From the NCBI GenBank assembly GCA_036674765.1, contig JARVKI010000065.1, forward strand, positions 124,001-188,000: a stretch of DNA of 64,000 bases, given 5' to 3'. The stretch's first letter is position 1. Every line of letters begins with the position of its first letter. The translations under genes were made by a program, and so were the position numbers. Below are positions 46,536-57,831 of the stretch, piece after piece. Origin of the DNA: Seiridium cupressi. Its lineage: Eukaryota > Ascomycota > Sordariomycetes > Amphisphaeriales > Sporocadaceae. The notes below the pieces were generated by a model. The model saw only the letters and a program-made list of their open reading frames with translations. It did no database searches and was not told where the DNA came from.

Positions 46536-48492
46536 ATGGGTCTCTTTTCCAAGAAGCCAAAGCCGCCCAAGACAGTAGGGAAGGGATTGACTGGCGATTC
46601 GCATTCTACCACGAGCTTTCATTCTGACCATGAGACTCTCAAGTCTCCCATCAGCGCAAATGGCCGCGGGCTCAACCGGGCGTCAGGGGGCACGAACACT
46701 AGTATTCCTTCGACGCCAATGACACCGTTTTCGCCCAAGGTCGACATGCCAAAGCCACCAGACCCGAACCTGGATCCTGCTGCTTATTTGCGAAGTCTCG
46801 GAGCCGTGAGGGAGAGGTCCAAGATCGTGACGGAGAAGGTGCTGAGCAATACTCTTACCCATTTCGATGTGGACATGAGCAAGTTTTCCGATGTGACTTC
46901 ATTTGTCTGTGGAATCATCAAGGTAAGTCGCACAAATTAAGTCTCGCACGTCCTCGTGTTGCAGCTGCTTTGGTCCATGCGATCCACTCCGCGTGGTGCA
47001 TGTATTTTGCAACAGACGACTGCGGACAAACAAATTCCGCATTACCAGCTCCGAGGGCGCTAACACCATATTCATTTAGAGAGACTACGATGCCCCGTTC
47101 ACCTCGATTCCACCGCATGGACGACACCAGCACTTCAGTGTCGGCGGACGAGATAGGATAGCCAACCTCCTCACGACCTTTAGTGATATTGATGCGAGCG
47201 AAAAGTGTCGCCGGTTAATCGACCTATTTCTTGTCAGTGTGCTTCTGGATGCTGGTGCAGGGACGTCATGGACTTTCAAGAGCGCCGAAAATGGCAGGAT
47301 ATACAGGAGGTCAGAAGGGCTTGCAATTGCCAGTCTGGAAATGTACAAGTCGGTATGTACCAATTAGGAGTGGCCTGGGCTTGGGCCTGGGTCGTTCACA
47401 TGGTCGAATAGGATGGCGGCTTGCCTGGCGGAATCGGCTAACATATTTCAGGGTCTTTTCTCAGGCGATGCAAGCAACAAGTTCCAGGTCGACAAGAACG
47501 GTCTCCGGAGGCTGACTGTTAGTCAATTGGCCAAGGGCATGCAATCTGGCCCCGGCAACGAATTGGCCGGCATAGAAGGACGAGCAGAACTCCTGATAAA
47601 GCTTGGTGATGCATTGGACCAGAAACGAGAGTACTTTGGAGACAATGGACGCCCAGGAAATATGATCGGTGAGTTTGATTCTTGACGATTGGGTCGTTCC
47701 TGGCTAACAGTCCCCAGATTACCTGCTGTCACATCCTACCACACAGGCTTCATCCATGCCGATTGTGGTGCTCCCTGTCTTGTGGAATCTCTTGATGAAC
47801 GGACTTGGCCCAATTTGGCCAGCGCGGACTGCCATTGACGGTGTCTCTCTTGGAGATGCTTGGCCATGTTCATCCATGCCCCAGACTACCACACAACCGT
47901 CCTCACCAAGCTTCTCGCCTTTCCCCAACTCGCAACCTCCAACAGCGGCCTGGGAATCTATACTACCCTTCCACAAGTTAACGCAATGGCTCTGCTATTC
48001 CCTGATGCAGCCAATGCATTCTCTCTTGAAGATACATTTTGCTGGCGCCGAGATGCTGACTGGCCTGCCCGAATACCGCAATGGAGGTCTTTTTATCGAC
48101 TTGGGCGTCTTGATTCTCAAGAAAGATGACGTGGATCGAGGATTGCAACACTACACAGACTACTGCCGGCGTAAGAACACGAAGGGCATCGAGGTTGCAC
48201 CCATGTTCGAGCCCAGCGATGATGTCATTGTAGAATGGCGAGGTGCGACAATCGGTCTCCTAGATAGGCTGCTAGTGGACGTGAATAGGGCGCTGACTAG
48301 GGAGCTGAACGGGGGTGAACTGACACTGCCGCAGCTTCTGGAGGCGGGTAGTTGGAAGGTGAGTCTTTCGGTGATGTTTTCATGTGTAGAAGCTAACACA
48401 ACTGACAGGGGGGTCGCGAAATCGCCGAAGTTAGCAGACCAAACACCAAGGAGCCGCCGATCCTTATAGACTCCGACGGCACCGTATTCTAG
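46536..48492 (+). CDS. URC4: DUF1688 protein, uracil catabolism protein 4 (Urc4-like)
   Basis: Member of the DUF1688/Urc4 family, named for a role in the fungal URC pyrimidine-degradation pathway; its exact reaction is not settled. Exons 46536-46922, 47080-47352, 47452-47668, 47718-48358 and 48409-48492 join to 533 aa. Conserved blocks are DYDAPFTSIPPHGRHQHFSV, LLDAGAGTSWTF, RSEGLAIASLEMYKSGLFSG, IDGVSLGDAWPC, FHKLTQWLCYSLMQPM, YRNGGLFIDLGVL and, at the end, PPILIDSDGTVF. About 100 residues of low-complexity Ser/Pro sequence precede the domain. The start at 46536 has the context ccgccATGG; the longer open frame from 46320 runs through the poly-A tract and would encode a poly-Lys stretch, so it is rejected. 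Confidence 0.92.
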
Positions 48493-50273
48493 GGCCAACT
48501 TCTCTAGGAAGAAATGTAGGATAATCATGGCTGAATAATGATTAATGAGGGAGTGGTTCGACACTGAAATATATCGAACAGATGGATTGAGCCGTTGACA
48601 TGCCATATCGAAAAAAAACCCCAGCTGACGCTGGATCGACACACACTGGCAAATGGCATGTGCGTGTTGAAACAGAGTTACCTGCATAATTCTATACGTT
48701 TGTATTTTGGCATACTTCCTTTCCAGGGCTGTATCGAGACACTTGAATCCTGGTAGGATAGGTATGCTTGGTATGAAGCTAGCTACGATTGAAGATATAA
48801 AGCTCCCTAGCGAGATATTGATGGTCCTATTTACAAGGGGATTTAAGGGTAAAATGGTTCGAACCTAAACATAGACCACCCAATCGCAAGAATTACCGTG
48901 AGTATCAGCTACAAAAGCAAGGAAGGTCGCTAGTATCAACTACTGCGATGACTGTAACTAGCTTTTCAATGACGTGGAATAAATTTGGGCCGACCGAGGT
49001 CCATCGTCTTCACACACACACACCATAGTTGGGGAGTTGGAAGTGTTTGAGTGAATGGCCAATCCAATGGGGTCACTCACAATTCACGAATTTATTGCTT
49101 GTCAGGTCCTCAACACAGCGGTTGTTTCGAGAGCTATCATAGAAGACGCAGAAAATGTGGTAATGATGACTTACAACCTCTTGGTAGCCTCAAGTACGAT
49201 AGTGGCGTACATCCGCGTGTGAAGCAATGCTGCTCTGAGCTAACGACATGATACTCACTCTCGTCCAATAACGTCTCCCAGCCCAAGTACCCATAAGTAG
49301 CAGTTGAACTACCCCCACAGTGCTTATGCTTATTTGGCCGGACAGTGCCATCTCCTGTACAGGTTGCACGGCATGTTGTGCCAACATAAAACTAAACGGC
49401 CGTTGAAGCTATGCAAATAATTATGCTGTTTGGCCAAATCGCTGAATTGAAAGTAAATAAGTGTAATACTTATGCTGCTTGGTTTAACTCGATATCTTAT
49501 CAAAACTGCCCTATGCTTAGAATGCAGAGAATTGGGATCTCCGGAGAAATCAAATAAACCAATACGCAACACAAAATTCAAAATACTTGTTCTCATCACC
49601 TGTGGTACGTACAACGGCTCAAGCCCCACCAGTTTGACATTGCCAGTGTCAAATGTGCGGTGGCTGCAGCTCGATGCGATTGAGTTGAAGGGCTTTCTCA
49701 TTGGTCGAGAATACAATTATGAGACTTAGCATACTTGGCAGCCCGTCTATTCACTAATCCCATTGGCTAGATACATTATTCCTGTACCACGTTATGGGAG
49801 AACTGGGGCCTTCTTTGCTATCCGCCTATAAACGGAACACAACTCTATAACGATGATGTGCATCGAACTATCCGGAAACAATTAGTTCTTACATCAATAT
49901 TATGCCGAAACCACATGTGCATCCAGACGACAAGAATTAATAAGAATACGAGTCTGTCCCTTTTAGGGTTGCAAACTTACAATAACCCCTAGAGTCATAG
50001 AAGGCCGTGATTCATGCGACTGGCCAGTCGGGGCTTACACTGCAAAGCATGAATCACTGAGGTTAAGAGGCAAATATTTTATATCTTTGTCTGATTTGAC
50101 TCAAAAAAAATGCCATTAAGAACGGCCATAGTTTCTTTCAATGTTAGAAACAAGCCTAGGAGCATACGTATGTATGCTGAAGCAGTTCGGTGATGCTCTA
50201 GTCGAGTGCACAGCTTGAAAAAAGCGTCAGGGAGACGGGATGATTAGCTCCAGCGTGATGAACTACCACCTTT
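48493..50273. other. AT-rich boundary spacer
   Basis: About 1.8 kb between convergent URC4 and the first cluster P450, separating housekeeping genes from the terpene cluster. A short CA repeat lies at about 49010-49023. No gene is recognised. Confidence 0.45.
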
Positions 50274-52172
50274 TTATCCGCTGGTGTCCTTGGGAGTACA
50301 TCGTTGCTTGGTGCGAATGTATAGTGATGGCCTTCTCCAGAGAGTATGCATTTCGGAATCTTTATGCCAATCCAACGTTTTATCAATCAGTTCGAAGTCA
50401 TACATCCAAATGAGCTTCGCCAAGGTCGTGCGCATTTCCATCCATGCTAGGCTTGCCTTGTTATCAGCTGAGGTCAGCGAACGTGATTGGCGTGTGACTC
50501 ACTTTCGACCAATACAAGCTCGAGGGCCGAGGCTGAAGGGCTGGCTTGCGGCACAAGAATCCTCGCTATTTGTTCCTATCCACCGTTCGGGTTTGAATTC
50601 TAGTGGTTCATTGAAGTTTTGCGGAGAAAGACATGCCGCTAGAGGGTTGGTCGAAACCGTGATCTGAGATACGTGAGCTTGTAATCTTGTTTCTTCTGTG
50701 GGTATTGAAGCTTACGCCTTCTGGTAGAAATTCACCATTAACAGTTGCACCTCCAAGAGGCACCACCCTGGGAAGACCTAGAGGCAATGGTGGATACATC
50801 CGTAATGCTTCTCGAATGACGGCGTTCAGGTATTCCAACGCAGAAGTTGAAGCACCATTAATGTCCTCATATTGGCCAAACTCTTCGCGAATTTCTGTTT
50901 GAAGCTTTGACTTCGCTGAAGGCACTCGAAGTAGATAATAGATGCACGCTGATAGTGCGGTTGCACTCGTGTCGCTACCCGCGACCACGAGATCTGACGC
51001 ATGAGCTGCGATCTGCTCATCAGAAATTATACTTGGGTCTCTCTGGTCTAGAATACGTGCGAGGAAGTCTTGCCGAGGATTCTTGCTACGTACCCGCCTG
51101 GCCATAGTCAGAGTGTACTCAAGTATGTGGGTAGAAGTTCGCCGTACCTCTGGACAGCTTGTAATGCCCAGTTCTCATTCATTCGAGTATCTGCGGTCAT
51201 CTTATTGATCTTCCTGCGGAGAGTGACAAGGATGATTTTAGCCAATAATGGAAAGCGGTTGAGAACATCGACCAAAGCACCCTGCATTAGAGCTCCGAAC
51301 GTGACCGATATCCATGGATGGTGTACATCTATTTGACTGGTTAGTATGGACCCGATTTGATGCAGTAACTCACTATACCCTTGTCGAGGCAGCCGAAGCT
51401 TTCGCCGAATGCCAGCTCACCCGTAACGTCAAATGTTAACATCTCGAGCAGAGCACTGAGGTCACAGCCACCGGGACTCAAGCCTTTCACACCGAGGGAA
51501 CAAATAAATTTGTCGACGCTCTGAGAAACCAATTGTTCTTGCTCGGCAAGTGACTTCTCGGAGAATGCCCCTGACAAGTAAGACCTCATCTGCCGGTGAG
51601 TGTGTGGACTCCTCTCGCTCACGACTGATGTCGTTCCGATACCTGCATAACTTCCCCCAGCATAGAATTTGCCCTTGACAAAGGTTTTGTGGTCAGAACG
51701 GTGCCCATAGATATCTCTCCATGACTCTGGAGTGTTGAATGACAGCTCATTCGGAGCGGTACGGACCACTGGCCCTATAGACGTAGTTAGCACCTCCTCC
51801 AGTGACCGTCTGATAAAGAGCTCATTGGTGGGAATCCGTACCGTATCTCACATGAAGCTCAAGAAGCTTGTATGGCTGTCTTCCGGAGAGAAACCAATAA
51901 GAATACGGAACCTATATTCATCTAGCGTTAGGAGAAAATAGTAGTGTCCTCGTTTAACGTACATTAGTGATCGCTGCGAGAAACGGCCCAGGAAACTTTG
52001 CTAGTGGATGGAGATAGACATTGTATATTATTTTGACACATGCGTAAATGGCAGACTTAAGGCTTGTTAGTCTTCGTGCCTCTTGAACGAACAGTTTGGT
52101 GAGGCAAAAGCTTACGGCGAAAATTAGAGTTTCCACTAAGTGTATTAGCAGTGGTGCATAAAGGTAATCCAT
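50274..52172 (-). CDS. Cytochrome P450 monooxygenase, Tri11/CYP65-like
   Basis: ER-anchored haem monooxygenase, probably oxidising the terpene made by the neighbouring cyclase. Exons 52172-52116, 52055-51963, 51911-51842, 51774-51379, 51328-51148, 51097-50716, 50663-50503 and 50451-50274 join to 505 aa. After one membrane helix comes the hinge [13 protein letters not shown]. The I helix is [14 protein letters not shown], the ExxR is in [16 protein letters not shown], the PERW block is intact, and the haem loop is [15 protein letters not shown], completed only by the last splice. The ending [15 protein letters not shown] is typical of the CYP65/Tri11 type. The first proposed intron is 60 bp, in frame, with an AAG acceptor; skipping it gives 525 aa and a longer membrane region. 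Confidence 0.9.
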
Positions 52173-52766
52173 GGTGTGTGACACAATAGGAGGAAGTGGG
52201 AATTTGTCGAGGTGTTTTTCGCACTTGAAAATTATGTAGGAGAAACTTGAAGAGATGATTATGTATCCGTTCCCACGAAGTTTTGATTCTGTGGCTGTCC
52301 GAACCAAAGATTAAGCTGGGTACAATGCAACAAGAGCCTGGGAAGACCAATTCGGAGACTGGAATTATTTTTACAGCTCGGATAAGAACGATGGCCGGTG
52401 AATCACATTATGAGGGTACTTGGAATGTGTTTGCATCACAGTCCTGTTGGCTGAGAGCTATGTGATAGCACTGCGCCGCAAGCCACCAACAACCACATGA
52501 GCCAATCGAGGGGCTGCGACTATTGTGCATCTTACAACTTCCAAGGTGGACCTCTTCGCGTGACTTGCTTCCATGATTTTGGAAAAGGTGATTCAATCAA
52601 TCTATTGGCCCGCCACTGCAAATGTGTGTCCAGCCTTCAAAGATAGCTGGCTTACCTCCCAGCATGAAGGGTGTACCAGAAGCCACCAACATCATTCCTT
52701 CCCATATCCTAGGGAACTCACAGCCCCCTCAGCCGAAAATCTATTTATGATCTTCATACGCCACAT

Positions 52767-52778
52767 ATAAGGTACCAC
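52767..52778 (+). repeat. ataaggtaccac direct repeat, copy 1
   Basis: Twelve bases repeated exactly at 52856-52867. The core is the palindrome GGTACC. Confidence 0.7.
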
Positions 52779-52855
52779 AGACCCCATTGGCCTTCACTCC
52801 ATGGTTGCGATAAACTCAAAAATTATCCAGACAGCAGTGGCAGCGCTGAAAAAGC

Positions 52856-52867
52856 ATAAGGTACCAC
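52856..52867 (+). repeat. ataaggtaccac direct repeat, copy 2
   Basis: Second exact copy, 89 bp after the first and 34 bp before the TATA-like element. Confidence 0.7.
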
Positions 52868-52968
52868 GCTAGTATCCCAGCTGGCTTTCGAAGAAATCCC
52901 TATAAATCACACGGGAAAGCTGACAAGGTGCATACGAGATAGACTACCAGATCTCAGAGACCATCAGA

Positions 52969-54060
52969 ATGACTTGCTTGGAAATACATACAGAGATCAA
53001 GGCCCATTGCGCATGCGCTGGGCATGACTTTGCAAAGTTGACCGCAGGGGACACTGGTATACCCGAGAGTCTCTTTAACGCCAGATGCCACCCGGCTGTA
53101 CTACAGGTATCGCGCGAGGTGGAAGAATATTTTCTTCTGAACTGGCCATTCCAAAATTCAAGCGCTCGGCAGCGTTTTTTGGATGCTGGATTTTCAAGAG
53201 TTACTTGTCTCTACTTCCCTCTATCCAAGAATAACAGAATTGGGTCGGCTTGCCGTCTTCTGACGCTCCTTTTCCTCATCGATGGTACGTTGGCACGAGA
53301 ATTTGCTTGAATGAGACACTAAATTGTTCGCAGATGTGCTCGAAGACATGTCATTTGAGGATGGTGCTGCTTACAACGCAAGGCTTATGCCACTTGCGCG
53401 GGGAACAACGACACCAGATAGATCATGTCCTGTTGAGTATATCATGTTCGACTTATGGGAGTCCATGAGGCAGCTGGATAGAACCATGGCCAATGAAATA
53501 CTCGAGCCGACCTTTGAGTTCATGAGGGCCCAAACAGACAAGGTCCGAGGCAGGAAGATGGGCTTGGGGGAATACTTTCGTTACCGTGAACGTGACGTCG
53601 GCAGTGGGTGGGTAATTGATGTATCTCCAAGCGGTCGGCTTGCTAACAGAAAACCAGCCTCCTGAACGCACTGATGCGCTTTTGCATGTGTACAAATCTC
53701 TCAGGGAAGGAAAGCGAGCTTGTGCGGGAGGTCGAAATGAACTGCGCCAAACACTTGGCCGTGGTCAACGACATTTGGAGCTTCAAGAAGGAACTTGTGG
53801 CAGCCAACTTTGGACATGAAGAAGGCGGGGCGCTATGCTCAAGTGTGTCCATCATCGCAGAAGAAGCAAGCTTGTCGATTCCAGCTGCGAAGCGTGTCCT
53901 GTATAAAATGTGCCGCGAGTGGGAAATTCGGCAGGATGAGCTCGCATTATCCCTGCGCGCACGGTGCGATAGCACCGCACTGGATAATTATCTCAAGGGC
54001 TTGGAGTACCAGATGAGCGGCAATGAGGCATGGAGCAGGACAACTTCTCGATACCGGTGA
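52969..54060 (+). CDS. Sesquiterpene cyclase, aristolochene-synthase-like (class I terpene synthase)
   Basis: Predicted to ionise farnesyl diphosphate and cyclise it, probably to an eremophilane-type hydrocarbon; the product is inferred from family resemblance. Exons 52969-53284, 53334-53607 and 53658-54060 join to 330 aa, the usual size. The Asp-rich metal motif is DDVLED (residues 105-110), and the first intron splits the codon for the second Asp. Next come PDRSCPVEYIMFDLWESMR, with a sensor Arg, and YRERDVGSGLLNALMRF, made by the second splice (donor GTGGGT). The NSE motif is NDIWSFKKE (N234, S238, E242). EEGGALCSSV, LEYQMSGNEAWSRTT and the terminal RY pair complete the signature. All catalytic metal ligands are present, so the enzyme looks intact. 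No signal peptide; cytosolic. Confidence 0.93.
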
Positions 54061-55272
54061 GGGAAAAGTGGCGGAACTTGACAGGCACCCGGAACTCTGG
54101 CACCACAATTAAAAAGCACGCGTTCCTGGGATTCTAGTTTCTTTAGCAGTGAGTGTGGCGTATGCCATCTCAGCTCGTCTGCATGTTGCTGCATGATCTG
54201 ATGTTATGTCTGAGATTATAATCGGTGATTGGTCCCGATGGTTTTTGCCGAGCCAACTGAGTTGGACCCGGGAACCAATCGGATCCATGTTTATCCCGTA
54301 TACCTAGTATGTCAAGTGACTCAGATAATTCCCGACACGCCGGAACAATCGCGTGGTTATGCGTGATATCGAATCCTACAGAACTTTTCGGCCAATCAAA
54401 CGGCAACATAGCCAGAGGCGCACTGGAGAGGATGGTTGCAGAGAAAGTAACCAACTTGTGTTGGCAAAAGATTGTATACTTGTTACAGGGAAGAATAACA
54501 CTGTGCCCAAATCATAGAAGAAGTACATAAGATACAACAAAAACGCGGGAATAGCGTCCCAGCAAAGGATTATGAAACATTGGGAGCCACACAGCACAAC
54601 TTTCGGTGAGTCCGGCAAAGTATTGGCACAAGATCGACAGATGATTATATCGCATCCCGGTCACAAGGCAGCACTTGAACATGATTGGTGTGGCTCTCGG
54701 CTATGCAGGACGGCACGGGTTCATCCTTCTTCGGATCCACAACTTTTTTGACCGAGATTCAATAGTCCAGAAGGAATGGGACCAATAATAACACGGTGTG
54801 TTGTGGTGTGTATCATATCAGCCGTGCTATCTGATCTAAAAGAATCCGTGAACTCGGATCAATGGTTGCCGATGGGCATCGGATCGATACAGAACGGTGT
54901 CAGGCCTTACATATGCCAACCCAACCAACATGATCGCGATGCTCGGGTCTTAAACTTCAAGCCACGCTCCACTTTGAGAGCTAGATGTCTACAATATATA
55001 GAATGGCCTTTGTAGAGCAAAGAAGAACGCACGATTGACGTATTCAAGCTGTTAGTGCCCCGTTCACTTCTGTTGCGACTGCAGCAGGATTGAAAGAGGT
55101 GCCATTTCCAAGAGCCAATAATCTCTACTGTGTTTACTGCAGGCGGAAGAGGAACTATATAGTTCTATAAAAAACCCCACCTCCCGCCGAGTAGCTATGT
55201 CACGATTGCAGCCGTTAAGTATTAAATAATAGATAGAACCCGTATTAGCTCCAACGTAAATGCATTCCTACA
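54061..55272. other. Convergent spacer, cyclase / esterase
   Basis: About 1.2 kb between two stop codons, AT-rich, with no recognisable frame. A decayed gene cannot be excluded. Confidence 0.45.
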
Positions 55273-56652
55273 TCAACGGTGAATGCCAAAAGCAGCTGAC
55301 AACGCGCGAATAGACTCTCTGTTATACATTTGGCCAATTTCCAAAACAGCATCTGTGTCAAAGCGCGGTCAGTGACTACTTTCAGACAGGTTCTGAGAGT
55401 TCGGGAGTTCTGAGACGGATCACCCGGAGCGCTTGCATCCCAAAAGAGTGACTGCGCTTCGAACGAACAAAGGGCAAGAAGGGACCTAACAAGGTACCTA
55501 CCATGGATCATGAAAGTGTGCGGCGCTCCCTTGACTCGAATCATTTCCGCTTTGGATCCTGCTTCGTTCATCTTCTTCCCATACGCTTCACCCTCGTCTC
55601 GTAATGGGTCCATTTCTGCAGTGAAAATCAATGCTGGGGCTAAACCCTCGAACTTGGTAGCCCTGATCGGAGAGACCTTCCAGTCCTATAGAACACCATA
55701 AGCACATGTATTTAGACAACCCACTTTGTTACTCACTATTGGCGGCTCATCGAACTCGGAGGGCCTTGAAGAACCCAGGAATTTGGAATGAAACCACATC
55801 ATACGTTCTGCCGGAAGAGGCACAGTGTGATACATTTCTCGATAGGATTCGTAAGGACAATCCTCTCTCAGTTGTCCGGTAGGAGTGAATACGTGCATAT
55901 CGCACACTGGGACTGCTAAAAGCTGGAATGCAAGGGGAATGCCAAGATCACGGCACATATGTGCAACGACGGCGCTGAGGTGACCACCAGCCGAAGCACC
56001 ACCGACTGCAACTCTGTTCAAGTCCAACTTTAGCTCTTTGGCTTTAGTATCCCTGATCTGCTTGATGTTAGAACAACCCTGGTCGTCTTAAAGTCGGCTG
56101 GAAGAAATATACCCAGCTTAAAGCAGCCCAGCAATCATCAACAGCAGTAGGGAATTTGTGCTCGGGGGCTAGTCGATAGTCGACATCGATGCACACGCAT
56201 TGCAACTCTAAAGCGAGTCTTTTGCAGTACTCATTATCCGTAAATAGACCGCCGAATACCCAGCCGCCCCCGTGGAAGTTGACATAAACAGGTCGTAGTA
56301 TTTCAGGTACGGGAGGCACTTGACCCGGTTGAAAAATACGGACGGTTATTTCCCCGCCTTCCACTGGGCATTTCTCTTCGTGAATGATGAGGTCACCATC
56401 ATCGATCAATTCCCGGCCGAAGGCGATGGTGTACTTTGAAGGGTCCTTCCGATAATCTTCAATGGGAACTTGATGTGTGGCGAGCCGTCCTGCGCAATAT
56501 TTGTTGTAGTACTCTACATAAGTTGGATCGAATCGTGGCAGGAGGTGGCTCGGAATACTATTGATAAGCGGCTGCTCGATGATGATTAGCTTTCTTGAGG
56601 AAGCCGCCATTGCTGATGGTAGCATATGGGTGATGAGCGGGTAAATCGACAC
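55273..56652 (-). CDS. Alpha/beta hydrolase, HSL-type esterase
   Basis: Exons 56652-56113, 56057-55737, 55685-55502 and 55352-55273 join to 374 aa. The oxyanion motif is YVNFHGGGWVFGG, the nucleophile elbow is VGGASAGGHLSAVV (GxSxG, Ser), the acid is in FTAEMDPLRDEGEAY, and the catalytic His is in GAPHTFMIHD, completed by the last splice across a 142-bp intron. DYRLAPEHKFPTAVDDCWA is the classic HSL block. No signal peptide, so likely cytosolic. In terpene clusters such enzymes remove or swap acyl groups on oxidised intermediates; that role is inferred from its position. Alternative starts lie at 56625 and 56610. All triad residues are intact. Confidence 0.9.
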
Positions 56653-57831
56653 AAAGTTGACAGATGCAAGAATGTAGTCACGAGCTTTTTAAGCTTTCTT
56701 TTCTACTTCGTTGCTCTCGGCTGGGCCTGGAGTCACCAGTATGAGCAGTGAGTGCACTGATTGCAGATCCGCCAGCAACGCCGTGGAAACCCCACAATCG
56801 GACACTGTCACACCCAAGAGCTTTATTGGTTGATAAGGAACGACATCAGTAAAGTTGTCACTCAAGCCTTTGCCGGCGGGTTTATTACTCGTGGTCTTAT
56901 CTCACTGTCCGAATATCCGACGTTAATGCCGGTCTGTAAATCGCACAGGCAGGATGGCCCACCAATCTCTGTCCTACCATTCGTTATGCAAGGATCTCTT
57001 GCGACGAATTGAATATAACATAGTTCACTTATGGCGGGCACCAGTCGATTCAATGGCGTTTGTGCAATGTATGGTGAGAACAATCAAGGCGGTCTCAGCA
57101 GGGCGTAAGCAGTTATAGGCCGCTACGTAGTGCTAATTGCTAGCGTCTTGGTCCTTAATGTCAATTCGGGCAGTGACACTGGCTCTGGTATTCCACCCAT
57201 AGTCGAAATGGCTTCTGTTGGCCTTATTCCTGCAGCCCTGGGCACGTCACTAGCAATCATTATGTAGATTGAAGCAACTTTGTAGCAGAATGCGAATTTG
57301 GCATCGCCTTAACTGACCCCTAATGTTGTATTATATTCTGCTTCTTGCCGTGTCTCGTTCAATATGACCGTTATCCATTCTGTATGGGGCCAGATCCTAG
57401 TGAAGAAGGTTACCTCCATCTACTGAAGATATGTCACCTCGCTGCCACTCGTGATACCCAAGTTTCCCGTAAACTATCGGGTTCCTGGGATTTGTAGGTC
57501 GCTGCTTTTTTTCAGCAGAAGCAGAAGCAGAAGCATCATCGTTCGTTGTTGAAATAATTCTAACTAGCATAAGCCTAGCAGAAATGGAACATATGTTTGG
57601 CGTAAGAAGGATTATGAGGGAGAACTCTGTCTCGGGTTTTGGTGACCCCAAAGCCACCAGCCGGACGACTCTTCAACCCCATCATGCAAGGCTTGAAGCC
57701 GAGCAGGTGGTGAAAGGATCCTCAACGACGGCACCTTTAGAGGACTTGCCAAGCAATCGGCCAAGAACCTCTAGATTTCCAGCCACTCTGAGCCCATCTC
57801 TGTCCTCGTAAACATCGCGGTGTTGCTTAGA
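56653..57831. other. Intergenic, esterase promoter side
   Basis: About 1.2 kb upstream of the esterase and downstream of the transcription-factor relic. A short agcaga-type repeat lies at about 57514-57534. No gene is recognised. Confidence 0.45.

Larger units (their letters stand above)
52173..52968. promoter_or_regulatory. Bidirectional promoter, P450 / terpene synthase
   Basis: About 800 bp between divergent start codons. A TATA-like tataaat at 52901-52907 lies about 65 bp upstream of the cyclase ATG. A 12-bp direct repeat with palindromic core GGTACC occurs twice. Confidence 0.6.

Noticed and set aside
48850..48870. ggttcgaacct resembles a tRNA B box
   Set aside because: The flanking bases do not form a T stem, and no A box, anticodon stem or acceptor stem can be built around it.
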